Shown one piece after another: positions 1 through 6,438 of a stretch of 10,105 nt of DNA (its first letter is position 1; the number at the start of each line of letters is the position of its first letter). Below the pieces are notes generated by a model, which was not told the DNA's origin, ran no database searches, and saw only the letters and a list, made by a program, of their open reading frames with translations. A program made the translations under genes and the position numbers. The stretch covers positions 1 to 10,105 of the forward strand of contig CALBSG010000140.1 of NCBI GenBank assembly GCA_937927675.1, given 5' to 3'. This DNA comes from an uncultured Paracoccaceae bacterium. Its GTDB lineage: Bacteria; Pseudomonadota; Alphaproteobacteria; Rhodobacterales; Rhodobacteraceae.

Positions 1-61
1 CGTTCAGCACATCATGCAGCACGAAGGCCATGTCTTTCAGCGGGGCGGTATAGGTGGTCAT
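1..61 (-). CDS. Acyl-CoA dehydrogenase, N-terminal fragment (cut by window edge)
   Basis: Only the first 20 codons are inside the window; the gene continues past the left edge. The start reads MTTYTAPLKDMAFVLHDVLN, which matches the characteristic N-terminus of a bacterial acyl-CoA dehydrogenase subgroup (T-Y-x-A-P-x-x-D-M-x-F-V-L-H-x-x-L). Family members are FAD flavoproteins that oxidise acyl-CoA to 2-enoyl-CoA in beta-oxidation or branched-chain amino acid breakdown. The ATG (61-59) overlaps the stop codon of the upstream merR gene in an ATGA arrangement, so the two are very likely cotranscribed and translationally coupled. Substrate cannot be judged from 20 residues. The family call is from recognition of the short N-terminal signature plus context. 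Confidence 0.8.
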   Translation of the reverse strand, partial: MTTYTAPLKDMAFVLHDVLN

Positions 62-480
62 TGCGCACTCCCTTCTTGTGTCGGCGGGGTGTTGAAGGCG
101 GCAATCATCTTCTCGCCCTCGGTCAGCTGGGTTTTCAAATCGTCAATTGCCAGATCCAGTTCGGCGCGCTGGGCTTCCATCTGCGCCAATCGGTCTTTGG
201 CAATCTCAAGCGTGCGCAAGAGCTGCGCCTGATTGCTGCCGTCGCGCTCATACATGGCCAGAAGCTGACGGATATCTTCAAGGCTGAAGCCAAAGCGCTT
301 GCCCCGCAAGATCAGGGTCAGCCGCGCCCGGTCGGCCCGGGTGAAAAGCCGTCGCGTGCCAAGGCGGATTGGGAACAAAAGCTCTTTCGCTTCATAAAAA
401 CGCAAGGTGCGGGGGGTGACGTCAAAGGCGTCACACATCTGTCGGATGGAGAGAGTATCGAGGCTGTCGGTCATGCTCAT
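58..480 (-). CDS. MerR-family transcriptional regulator, probably of acyl-CoA/fatty acid catabolism
   Basis: A 140-residue cytoplasmic DNA-binding protein. The N-terminal winged helix-turn-helix has the MerR signature at about residues 11-48 (LSIRQMCDAF, then DVTPRTLRFYEAKELL), followed by the second DNA-contact helices with LILRGKRFGFSLEDIRQLL. A heptad-rich dimerisation helix covers about residues 85-125. No cysteine cluster typical of metal-sensing MerR proteins is visible, which points away from a metal sensor. The gene overlaps the following acyl-CoA dehydrogenase gene by four bases (ATGA). This resembles the known pairing of LiuR-type MerR regulators with acyl-CoA catabolic genes, so the acyl-CoA link is inferred from context. 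The start could be ATG at 480 or at 474; neither has a clear Shine-Dalgarno. A longer form from TTG at 504 is less likely because it would begin before the conserved domain without an RBS. A palindrome at 538-553 is a likely operator. Confidence 0.9.
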   Translation of the reverse strand: MSMTDSLDTLSIRQMCDAFDVTPRTLRFYEAKELLFPIRLGTRRLFTRADRARLTLILRGKRFGFSLEDIRQLLAMYERDGSNQAQLLRTLEIAKDRLAQMEAQRAELDLAIDDLKTQLTEGEKMIAAFNTPPTQEGSAQ

Positions 481-496
481 ACATTCACGCGGTGTT

Positions 497-515
497 CGCC
501 CCAATATGAGGGGCG
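497..515 (-). promoter_or_regulatory. Hairpin in the presumed merR leader
   Basis: Perfect 6-bp inverted repeat CGCCCC (497-502) / GGGGCG (510-515) with a 7-base AT-rich loop. It lies 17 bases upstream of the first merR ATG and downstream of the putative -10, so it would form near the 5' end of the merR-acyl-CoA dehydrogenase transcript. Function unknown: it could stabilise the transcript or affect ribosome access. Chance occurrence in GC-rich DNA is possible. Confidence 0.35.
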
Positions 516-522
516 CGTGCGT

Positions 523-553
523 ATGATAGTAGCGTGCTTTACGTTAACGTAAA
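523..553 (-). promoter_or_regulatory. Candidate promoter for merR-acyl-CoA dehydrogenase operon
   Basis: On the minus strand TTTACG (553-548) and TATCAT (528-523) are separated by 19 bases. A 19-base spacer is longer than the usual 17 but is the hallmark of promoters activated by MerR-type proteins, and here the 16-bp palindrome covers the -35 and the start of the spacer. Both hexamers are imperfect matches, and TACTAT (532-527) is an alternative -10. The call rests on pattern only. Confidence 0.35.
538..553. promoter_or_regulatory. Perfect 16-bp palindromic operator, probably for the adjacent MerR protein
   Basis: TTTACGTTAACGTAAA is a perfect palindrome whose two halves each contain ACGT. 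It lies 57 bases upstream of the first merR ATG. From memory, LiuR-type MerR regulators of acyl-CoA and branched-chain amino acid catabolism in proteobacteria bind similar ACGT-containing palindromes, which together with the merR-acyl-CoA dehydrogenase pair suggests autoregulation. The palindrome is directly visible; its assignment to this MerR is inference. Confidence 0.65.
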
Positions 554-556
554 TGT

Positions 557-585
557 AACGTCACGTCAGTTTGCCGCGTGACGTT
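557..585. promoter_or_regulatory. Second ACGT-containing inverted repeat upstream of merR
   Basis: AACGTCACG (557-565) and CGTGACGTT (577-585) are perfect 9-bp inverted arms with an 11-base gap, three bases from the main palindrome. The left arm runs into another ACGT, giving ACGT at 558, 563 and 581 in addition to 541 and 547 in the palindrome. It could be an auxiliary binding site or a hairpin at the end of the upstream cupin transcript. No T-run follows on either strand, so the operator reading is slightly preferred. Confidence 0.4.
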
Positions 586-605
586 GGGTTCGCGCCAGTC
601 GGGAT

Positions 606-633
606 GCGGCGGCCTTGCGGGCAAAGCCGCCGC
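606..633 (-). terminator. GC-rich hairpin downstream of the cupin gene
   Basis: GCGGCGGC (606-613) pairs perfectly with GCCGCCGC (626-633), and TTG/CAA inside the loop can extend it. It begins 8 bases after the cupin stop codon on the minus strand, the expected place for a terminator before the merR promoter. No U-tract follows, so it is not a classical intrinsic terminator; such stems often stabilise 3' ends in GC-rich alphaproteobacteria. Confidence 0.5.
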
Positions 634-641
634 GATGAAGA

Positions 642-995
642 TTACTTCAACTTGATGCAGAAATGTTTGCGAACCGGCTTTTCGATTTTCCAGGTGCCTT
701 TGAAGCCCGGTTCCACCACAAAACCATCGCCCGGGTGCAAGGTGACCGCCGCGCCACCATCGGGGGTGATGGTGATCTGGCCGTCGATCAGGTGGACAAA
801 TTCGTAAAACTTATAGGCCGCATGCCAGGTGCCCAGCGTCGCCTCCCACGTGCCGCTGATGACCGAACCATCGATCGAGGTATGCTGCACCCAGGTTTTC
901 ATCGTCGGATTGCCGTCGATCTTGGTCCAGCCCTCAAGGTCGGTCAACATCGGCTCGGGCCCCGGCGCGGGAAAGCGGAAAACCATATCGCTCAT
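642..995 (-). CDS. DUF861-type cupin domain protein
   Basis: A 117-residue single-domain cupin resembling the COG3450/DUF861 group (the fold of the ureidoglycine aminohydrolase cupin domain). After a short N-terminal segment come the group's GTW repeats (about residues 48-57), then YKFYEFVHLIDGQITITPDG (61-80) as the first cupin motif and HPGDGFVVEPGFKGTW (87-102) as the second. The classical metal-binding histidines are absent: motif 1 has no HxH and the motif 2 histidine position holds W102. Only E65 of the canonical ligands is visible, so metal-dependent catalysis is doubtful. The ATG at 995 is chosen because AAAGGA lies about 7 bases upstream; an open frame continues upstream to 1133 but lacks conservation and an RBS. 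No signal peptide. Substrate unknown. It is monocistronic and divergent from the acetyltransferase gene. Confidence 0.8.
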   Translation of the reverse strand: MSDMVFRFPAPGPEPMLTDLEGWTKIDGNPTMKTWVQHTSIDGSVISGTWEATLGTWHAAYKFYEFVHLIDGQITITPDGGAAVTLHPGDGFVVEPGFKGTWKIEKPVRKHFCIKLK

Positions 996-1204
996 GTCAG
1001 TCCTTTCAAGATTTCGCTTTGGTGATGGCATGGTGGTATGACTCCGCTGCCAAGCTGACAAGGCCCAACGCAAACCGGCCCCGCCCCGTTGCCGCCAAAA
1101 GTGGCTTGCTTTATCGCATCGAAGGGGTGGCAAAACCGCGATGAATGGTCGATGTATTTAACCCACACATGCAGATGGCAGGCAGCAGCAAGGAAGGGAC
1201 GAAT

Positions 1205-1780
1205 ATGTTGATCCGTGAAGCCAAGGCGTCTGACGCCGCGCATCTGGTGCGCTTTATCAACATGGCGGCGGATGATCTGCCTTTGCATTTCTGGCGCAAA
1301 TCGGTTGGGCCAGATGGCGATGCGCTGGCCTATGGCATGGAACGCGCGGCGCGCGACGCGGGCAGTTTTTCGTACCGCAACGCGTGGCTGGTAGAGGTCG
1401 ATGGCGCGGTTGTTGCTTGTCTTCTGGGCTATCCGGCCGAGGATGAGCCAAGCCCCATCGCCGCTGACACGCCACCGATCTTTGTGCCGCTGCTGGAGTT
1501 GGAGGCGATGGCGCCGGGGTCATGGTATCTCAATGTCCTTGCCACCTATGACGGCGCGCGTGGCAAGGGTTGCGGCAGCGCGCTTTTGGTCAAGGCCGAG
1601 GAGATCTCCCGCGCACAGGGTCGCAAGACCATCAGCCTGATCACCGCCGACACCCACCTTGATGCCCAGAGGCTTTATGCGGCCAAAGGCTATAGCGAAG
1701 TCGCCCGCCGCCCCGTGGTGAAAGGCGATTGGCAGGTCGATGCTTCAGAGTGGATCTTGATGACCAAGACGCTGGCCTAG
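1205..1780 (+). CDS. GNAT-family N-acetyltransferase
   Basis: A 191-residue cytoplasmic acetyltransferase with the GNAT fold. It starts with MLIREAKASDA, a typical first strand of the family. The acetyl-CoA binding motif A is seen as YLNVLATYDGARGKGCGSAL with the pyrophosphate loop RGKGCG at residues 119-124. Motif B is the segment around ITADTHLDAQRLYAAKGY, where the tyrosine of the A-x-x-L-Y-x-x-x-G-Y element is the usual general acid. Length is normal for the family. ATG at 1205 is preferred because AAGGAAGGG lies just upstream; an in-frame ATG at 1145 lacks an RBS and would add an unconserved leader. The acceptor substrate (small molecule or protein N-terminus) cannot be told from sequence. 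The stop codon lies inside the left arm of the 104-bp inverted repeat. Confidence 0.88.
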   Translation: MLIREAKASDAAHLVRFINMAADDLPLHFWRKSVGPDGDALAYGMERAARDAGSFSYRNAWLVEVDGAVVACLLGYPAEDEPSPIAADTPPIFVPLLELEAMAPGSWYLNVLATYDGARGKGCGSALLVKAEEISRAQGRKTISLITADTHLDAQRLYAAKGYSEVARRPVVKGDWQVDASEWILMTKTLA

Positions 1781-1881
1781 AGCGTGTCTGGTTCACTTTG
1801 AACCAAAGCGGATCGATAAGCGCCTTCGAGCGTATGCGAGAGGCAGCGCTTATCGATTCCACATGAACCAGACCCGCTTTA
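1778..1881. repeat. 104-bp imperfect inverted repeat between convergent genes; possible dispersed palindromic element or terminator
   Basis: The outer arms 1778-1795 and 1864-1881 are inverted copies over 18 bases with two mismatches; their core GTCTGGTTCA (1786-1795) / TGAACCAGAC (1864-1873) is perfect. The inner arms ATCGATAAGCGC (1812-1823) / GCGCTTATCGAT (1846-1857) are also perfect. The left side carries about ten extra bases that form their own small hairpin, GGTTCA-CTT-TGAACC (1790-1804), and AAAGCGG (1805-1811) can pair with CCGCTTT (1874-1880). The arms contain the TAG of the acetyltransferase gene and the TAA of the adenine deaminase gene. There is no ORF, no U-tract and no obvious target-site duplication. 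Either a bidirectional transcript-end structure or a small mobile palindrome is possible; no second copy occurs in this window. Confidence 0.7.
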
Positions 1882-3591
1882 AGGGATCACTTCGAACCGG
1901 TCCACATCCACCATGCCATGATCGGTGATCTTCAGATGCGGGATCACCGGCAGGGCAAGGAAGGCGAGTTGCAAGAAGGGTTCTTCCAGCACCACACCCA
2001 AGGATTTCGCCGCTGCCCGCAGGGCGATCAGATCATGGTGAACCTGCTCAAAGGGCTGCAAGCTCATCAAACCTGCCACGGGCAGGGCAAGTTCGGCCAG
2101 AATGCGGCCACCTTCCACCACGACAAAGCCGCCCTCGATCTCGCCCAGTCGGTTCGCCGCCACCGCCATATCGGCATAATCCGCGCCGACAACGGCGATG
2201 TTGTGGTGATCGTGACAAACGGTTGAGGCGATTGCCCCCCGTTTCAGTCCAAAGCCCTGCACAAAGCCGGTCGCGCGGTTGCCGTTCACCCCATGGCGCT
2301 CGATCACCGCGATGCGGATCAGGTCGCGGGCAAGGTCGGGTTTTTTGTCCCCATCCTCGGGGGCGATGTCAAAGGTTAGATGCGGTGTGATGATCTTGCC
2401 CGGCACGATGCCGATGACCGAGGTTTCCACCCGGTTGCCGCCTGCGCGGAAATGATGCGGCTCGACCTTCGGGGCTTTTACCGAATGGCGGGCGACGGGG
2501 GGGACTGTCTGGCGCGCGGCAAAGGCGGCGTCAGTCACCTCGACGCCACCGGCAAAAACCGTCGACACATGGCAGCCGTCCAGACTGTCGATCACCGCAA
2601 TATCCGCCCGCTTGCCCGGCGCGATCAGGCCGCGATCTTTCAGGCCAAAGGCCTCTGCCGCGGAAAGGCTGGCTGCCCGATAGACGGCCAGTGGTTCGGC
2701 CCCCAAGGCTATTGCGGTGCGGATGATCCAGTCCAGATGCCCGTGTTCCGCAATGTCCAAAGGATTGCGGTCATCTGTACACAGGCACAGATAGGGCGCG
2801 TGCCGCTCGGTCAAAAGCCCCACCAGCGCATGCAGGTCTTTTGACACAGACCCTTCGCGGATCAGAACCCGCATCCCCTTGCGCAGCTTCTCCAGCCCCT
2901 CGTCATAGGTGGTTGCCTCATGCTCGGTGCGGATGCCCGCGGCGATATAGCCGTTCAGATCATTGCCGCGCAGCAAGGGCGCGTGGCCATCAATGTGACG
3001 CCCGGCCCAAGCCTGCAGCTTGTCCATGCAGCCGGGGTCTTTCATCAAAACACCCGGATAGTTCATGAATTCCGCCAGACCGATCACCCGGGGATGATCC
3101 CTCAAGGGGATCAGATCCTCTGCCATCAGCCGCGCGCCCGTGGTTTCCATATGGGTCGACGGCACGCAAGACGACAGCTGCACCCGGATGTCCATCAGCG
3201 TGAGCGCCGAGGCTTCAAGGAAATACTCTATCCCCTCCAGCCCGCAGACATTGGCAATCTCATGCGGATCGCAGATCGCGGTCGTCACCCCGCGCGGGGT
3301 GACACAGCGGTCAAACTCAAAAGGTGTAACCAGAGAGGATTCGATATGCAGATGGGTGTCGATGAAACCCGGAACCAGCACCTTGCCTGACAGGTCAATC
3401 TCGCGCTGACCGGTATAGCTGCCGAAAACGCCAACAATGGTATCGCCGCAGATCGCCACATCGGTTTCCACCAAGGTGCCAGTGACAAGATCGAAGACCC
3501 GCGCGCCCTTTAGCACCAGATCGGCGGGCGTCAGGCCGCGGCCTTGGTCGATGCGGTCGGCAAGCGGGGCACTTGAAACAATGTGGGGCAT
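1879..3591 (-). CDS. ade: Adenine deaminase
   Basis: A 570-residue amidohydrolase-superfamily enzyme converting adenine to hypoxanthine and ammonia in purine salvage; cytoplasmic. Length fits the Ade family. An N-terminal beta-sandwich portion (LVLKGARVFDLVTG, about 25-38) is followed by the metal-binding TIM barrel. The metal site is visible as DTHLHIESS with H80 and H82, DPHEIANV (108-115), DGHAP (201-205), TEHEAT (222-227) and CTDDRNP (271-277), the last carrying the catalytic aspartate. The C-terminal adenine-deaminase domain includes HHFRAGGNR and the TVCHDHHNIAVVG stretch. ATG at 3591 is chosen because AAAGGAA sits about 7 bases upstream; an open frame upstream to 3696 lacks an RBS. All key residues are present, so it should be active. 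It diverges from a DMT-type permease gene; whether that permease moves purines is speculation. Confidence 0.96.
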   Translation of the reverse strand: MPHIVSSAPLADRIDQGRGLTPADLVLKGARVFDLVTGTLVETDVAICGDTIVGVFGSYTGQREIDLSGKVLVPGFIDTHLHIESSLVTPFEFDRCVTPRGVTTAICDPHEIANVCGLEGIEYFLEASALTLMDIRVQLSSCVPSTHMETTGARLMAEDLIPLRDHPRVIGLAEFMNYPGVLMKDPGCMDKLQAWAGRHIDGHAPLLRGNDLNGYIAAGIRTEHEATTYDEGLEKLRKGMRVLIREGSVSKDLHALVGLLTERHAPYLCLCTDDRNPLDIAEHGHLDWIIRTAIALGAEPLAVYRAASLSAAEAFGLKDRGLIAPGKRADIAVIDSLDGCHVSTVFAGGVEVTDAAFAARQTVPPVARHSVKAPKVEPHHFRAGGNRVETSVIGIVPGKIITPHLTFDIAPEDGDKKPDLARDLIRIAVIERHGVNGNRATGFVQGFGLKRGAIASTVCHDHHNIAVVGADYADMAVAANRLGEIEGGFVVVEGGRILAELALPVAGLMSLQPFEQVHHDLIALRAAAKSLGVVLEEPFLQLAFLALPVIPHLKITDHGMVDVDRFEVIP

Positions 3592-3707
3592 GGCGGGTTC
3601 CTTTTGCACAGGGAACATCAAGCTTGGATGTGTCGCAAGCCGGGAATTGCCGCAAACGCTTGCAGCCTTGGCCAAAGGGTGAAACACCAAAGCCAAGGAG
3701 ACCCCTC

Positions 3708-4631
3708 ATGCGACCGTTGCGCGGCATTGGCCTGAAACTCGGATCGGTTCTGGTGTTCATCGTGATGTCCTCGATGATCAAAACCACGGCTGCGCATGTT
3801 CCAGCCGGGCAGGCGGTGTTCTTTCGTTCGGCCTTTGCCATTCCGGTGATCGTAGTCTGGCTGTTCCTGCGGCGAGAGTTGGCGACCGGGCTCAAGGCAA
3901 AGAACCCCATCGGCCATGTCTGGCGGGGGCTGATGGGGACGCTGGCGATGGGGCTGGGCTTTGCCGGTCTTGGTTATCTGCCGCTGCCCGAGGTCACCGC
4001 CATCGGTTATGCCGCGCCCCTGCTGGTCGTCGTCTTCGCCGCGATGTTTCTGGGCGAGGAGGTGCGGCTGTTTCGCCTTGGCTCGGTCGCTTTGGGATTG
4101 ACCGGCGTGTTGATCGTGCTGGCGCCGCGTCTGACGGTGCTGACCGGCGAGGCGGCGGGGCACCGCGAGGCCTTTGGCGCGATGCTGGTGCTGGGCGGCG
4201 CCGTCTTTGCCGCTCTGGCGCAGGTCTTTGTGCGCAAGCTTGTTATCAGCGAAAACACCTCTGCCATCGTGTTCTGGTTTTCGCTGACTGCCACGGTGCT
4301 GTCCTTGGCCACCATTCCCTTCGGCTGGGTGATCCCCACCCTGCGCGAGGCGGTGGTCCTGATCGGGGCCGGGCTGTTGGGCGGGGTGGGGCAGATTCTG
4401 CTGACGTCCAGTTACCGCGAGGCGGACGCCTCTTTGGTTGCGCCGTTCGACTATGCCTCGATGATCTTCGCGCTTTTGATCGGGTATTTCGTCTTTGCCG
4501 AAGTGCCGACATGGACGATGCTGGGCGGGGCGGCGCTGGTCATATCTGCGGGTATTCTCATCATCTGGCGTGAACGGCGGTTGGGGTTGGAGCGGTCAAG
4601 GGGCCGCAAGGCGATGACCCCGCAGGGTTAA
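3708..4631 (+). CDS. EamA/DMT-superfamily permease
   Basis: A 307-residue inner-membrane protein with about ten predicted membrane segments in two EamA repeats, roughly residues 5-135 and 160-290, typical of drug/metabolite transporters. The first repeat contains the family-typical FFRSAFAIPVIVVWLF and LPLPEVTAIGYAAPLLVVVFAAMFLGEE; the second has the equivalent Y-R-E-A-D-A-S-L-V-A-P-F-D-Y-A-S segment around residues 237-252. The C-terminal tail is basic and cytoplasmic, as the positive-inside rule predicts. The start at ATG 3708 has a strong AAGGAG 7 bases upstream. The substrate is unknown: members export amino acids, carnitine precursors, drugs or other metabolites. It lies divergent from adenine deaminase, with 116 bases between the two starts, so both promoters are packed in that gap. 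Confidence 0.9.
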   Translation: MRPLRGIGLKLGSVLVFIVMSSMIKTTAAHVPAGQAVFFRSAFAIPVIVVWLFLRRELATGLKAKNPIGHVWRGLMGTLAMGLGFAGLGYLPLPEVTAIGYAAPLLVVVFAAMFLGEEVRLFRLGSVALGLTGVLIVLAPRLTVLTGEAAGHREAFGAMLVLGGAVFAALAQVFVRKLVISENTSAIVFWFSLTATVLSLATIPFGWVIPTLREAVVLIGAGLLGGVGQILLTSSYREADASLVAPFDYASMIFALLIGYFVFAEVPTWTMLGGAALVISAGILIIWRERRLGLERSRGRKAMTPQG

Positions 4632-4680
4632 GCCGGAAAATCTTTGGGAATCTGGCCTGACCCATCGGTGCAAACTGGAT

Positions 4681-4710
4681 TTGACAAGGCCAGGAAACAG
4701 GCGCAAGTCT
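4681..4710 (+). promoter_or_regulatory. Candidate sigma70-type promoter for the TauE/SafE operon
   Basis: A perfect -35 hexamer TTGACA (4681-4686) lies 70 bases upstream of the permease ATG. The best -10 at a spacing of 18 is AAGTCT (4705-4710), a poor match, so the promoter may need an activator or the signal may be chance. The 119-base gap after the DMT permease gene holds no clear terminator hairpin with a T-run. Confidence 0.3.
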
Positions 4711-4750
4711 TGGGAAAGCAGGCCCTTTTCACCCCCCAGATCCCGATCCG

Positions 4751-5680
4751 ATGTTCCAACTGTACCTCCCCATCGCCGAGGTCTCGGTCAACGCCATCCT
4801 TCTTTTGGGGATTGGCGGCATTGTTGGTTTTTTGTCGGGCATGTTCGGGGTTGGCGGCGGCTTTCTGATAACGCCGTTCCTGCTGTTCATCGGGGTGCCC
4901 CCCGGCATTGCGGTGGCCACCGGGGCCAATCAGGTGGTGGCCTCGTCGATTTCGGGGGTGCTGGCACAGCTGAAACGCAAGGCTGTCGATTTCCGCATGG
5001 GTCTGGTGCTGATGGTCGGCGGTCTGCTCGGGTCTTGGTCAGGCGTGCAGGTGTTTTCCTATATGTCCTCTCTGGGGCAGGTCGATCTGTTCGTGCAGCT
5101 GTCCTATGTGCTGTTTTTGGGCCTGATCGGCGCGATGATGTTTGCCGAAAGCGCCCGCGCCCTGCTGCGCGCGCGGCGGCATGGCGGAGCTGCCCCGGTG
5201 CGGCGCGCCCATATTCATACTTGGGTGCATGGCTTGCCCTTCAAGATGAAGTTCCGCGCTTCGGGCCTATATATTTCGGTGCTGCCACCTTTGGGCGTTG
5301 GTGCGCTGGTGGGCTTTTTGGCAGGTATCATGGGGGTGGGCGGCGGATTCATTCTGGTTCCGGCGATGATCTACATCCTTGGCATGCCGACCAAGGTGGT
5401 GATCGGAACCTCGCTGTTTCAGATCATCTTCGTCACTGGTTTCACCACGGTTGTGCATGCGGTCAACAGCCATACCGTCGACATGATGCTGGCACTTTTG
5501 CTGATTGCGGGCGGCGTGGTTGGCGCGCAGATCGGCACGCTTGTCGGCGTCAAACTGCGGGCAGAGCAACTGCGCATCCTGCTGGCCGTCATGGTTCTGG
5601 CGGTCGCGATCAAGATTGCCTTTGATCTGCTGTTGCAACCAACCGAACTGTATTCCGTTGCGCCCTTGGTGTTGCCATGA
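4751..5680 (+). CDS. TauE/SafE (TSUP) family permease
   Basis: A 309-residue inner-membrane transporter of the TSUP family, whose characterised members carry sulfite, sulfoacetate, taurine-derived or related anions. About eight membrane segments are visible. The two internal repeats each carry the family's glycine-rich motif: FGVGGGFLITP at residues 32-42 and MGVGGGFILVP at 194-204, followed by the G(A)NQVVASS and GTSLFQIIF elements of each half. A hydrophilic loop rich in arginine and histidine (about 136-165) joins the halves. ATG at 4751 gives the expected family N-terminus (LYLPIAEVSVN) although no good Shine-Dalgarno precedes it. The stop overlaps the next start by four bases, so it is coupled to the TIGR02186-type gene. 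The substrate is not certain; sulfite or another sulfur anion is only a family-based suggestion. Confidence 0.9.
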   Translation: MFQLYLPIAEVSVNAILLLGIGGIVGFLSGMFGVGGGFLITPFLLFIGVPPGIAVATGANQVVASSISGVLAQLKRKAVDFRMGLVLMVGGLLGSWSGVQVFSYMSSLGQVDLFVQLSYVLFLGLIGAMMFAESARALLRARRHGGAAPVRRAHIHTWVHGLPFKMKFRASGLYISVLPPLGVGALVGFLAGIMGVGGGFILVPAMIYILGMPTKVVIGTSLFQIIFVTGFTTVVHAVNSHTVDMMLALLLIAGGVVGAQIGTLVGVKLRAEQLRILLAVMVLAVAIKIAFDLLLQPTELYSVAPLVLP

Positions 5681-6438
5681 TCCGCGCGGTCCTGCTGGCT
5701 CTTTTGCTGCCCACTGCCGTTCTGGCCGAGGGCGAGGAAATTGTCTCGGGCCTGTCGCAGAACCGTGTGGAGATTACCGCGAACTTCGACGGGTCTGAGA
5801 TCCTGATCTATGGCGCTGTTAAACGCGAGGCACCGGCCCCGACCGGCGCGCCGCTGCAAGTCATCATCACGGTTGAAGGCCCCTCGACCCCGCTGGTGAT
5901 CCGCCGCAAGGAACGTCGGGCTGGAATCTGGGTGAACACCTCGTCGATCACGGTGGATGCAGCGCCATCGTTCTATGCGGTTTCCACGACGGGGCCGATC
6001 GACAAGATCCTGTCCGGCACGGATGATCTGCGCTTCAAGATCACTTTGCCACATGCCATCCGCGCCGTCGGCTCCGCCTCCGAGGCAACTGGGTCGAAAG
6101 AGTTTATCGACGCGCTGGAGCGGATCCGCAGTGCGGATCAAAGCTATCGCTTGCTGGAAAACCGGGTTCAATTGGTCGATGAAACCCTGTTTCGCACCGA
6201 TGTCGCCCTGCCGGCCAACCTGACCGAAGGCAATTACATGGTGCGCATGTTCATCATGCGGGGTGGTCGGGTGATCGACAGCATGGAGCGGGTCATCGGC
6301 GTGCGTAAGACTGGGTTGGAGCGGACACTTTACATCATGGCCCATCAGCAACCCTTGCTTTACGGGGTGATCTCGCTGGCGCTCGCGGCGGTGGCGGGTT
6401 GGGCGGCCTCGGCGGGCTTCCGTCTGTTGCGGCGTTAA
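5677..6438 (+). CDS. TIGR02186-type conserved protein, exported and C-terminally membrane anchored
   Basis: A 253-residue protein of a family known chiefly from alphaproteobacteria, with no established biochemical role. Residues 1-17 form a signal peptide (MIRAVLLALLLPTAVLA, cleavage probably before EGEE). The body (about 18-225) is predicted to be periplasmic and beta-rich, with segments such as ITANFDGSEILIYGAVKRE and IWVNTSSITVDAAPSFYAV that I recognise from the family. A single hydrophobic segment at about 228-247 followed by FRLLRR anchors the C-terminus with a basic cytoplasmic tail. The ATG overlaps the permease stop (ATGA), and from memory this permease-TIGR02186 pair recurs across alphaproteobacteria, so the protein probably works with the transporter, for instance as a periplasmic partner. 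That role is inference. Its TAA shares bases with the stop of the convergent MATE gene. Confidence 0.85.
   Translation: MIRAVLLALLLPTAVLAEGEEIVSGLSQNRVEITANFDGSEILIYGAVKREAPAPTGAPLQVIITVEGPSTPLVIRRKERRAGIWVNTSSITVDAAPSFYAVSTTGPIDKILSGTDDLRFKITLPHAIRAVGSASEATGSKEFIDALERIRSADQSYRLLENRVQLVDETLFRTDVALPANLTEGNYMVRMFIMRGGRVIDSMERVIGVRKTGLERTLYIMAHQQPLLYGVISLALAAVAGWAASAGFRLLRR

Noticed and set aside
996..1204. Small gene or RNA in the 209-bp gap between cupin and acetyltransferase
   Set aside because: Short open frames there lack an RBS or codon bias, and no stable hairpin or RNA-gene pattern was seen; it most likely holds the two divergent promoters.
1778..1881. Complete insertion sequence between the acetyltransferase and adenine deaminase genes
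   Set aside because: The inverted repeats enclose only ~70 bp with no coding capacity, and there is no evident target duplication, so at most a tiny non-autonomous element is possible.
3592..3707. Purine riboswitch upstream of adenine deaminase
   Set aside because: The gap is only 116 bases, contains none of the conserved purine-aptamer junction or loop sequences I know, and offers no convincing three-way junction.
4681..5625. Plus-strand open frame overlapping the TauE/SafE gene in another frame
   Set aside because: Its product is arginine/glycine-rich without domains, whereas the 4751-5680 frame gives a clean membrane protein with duplicated family motifs.
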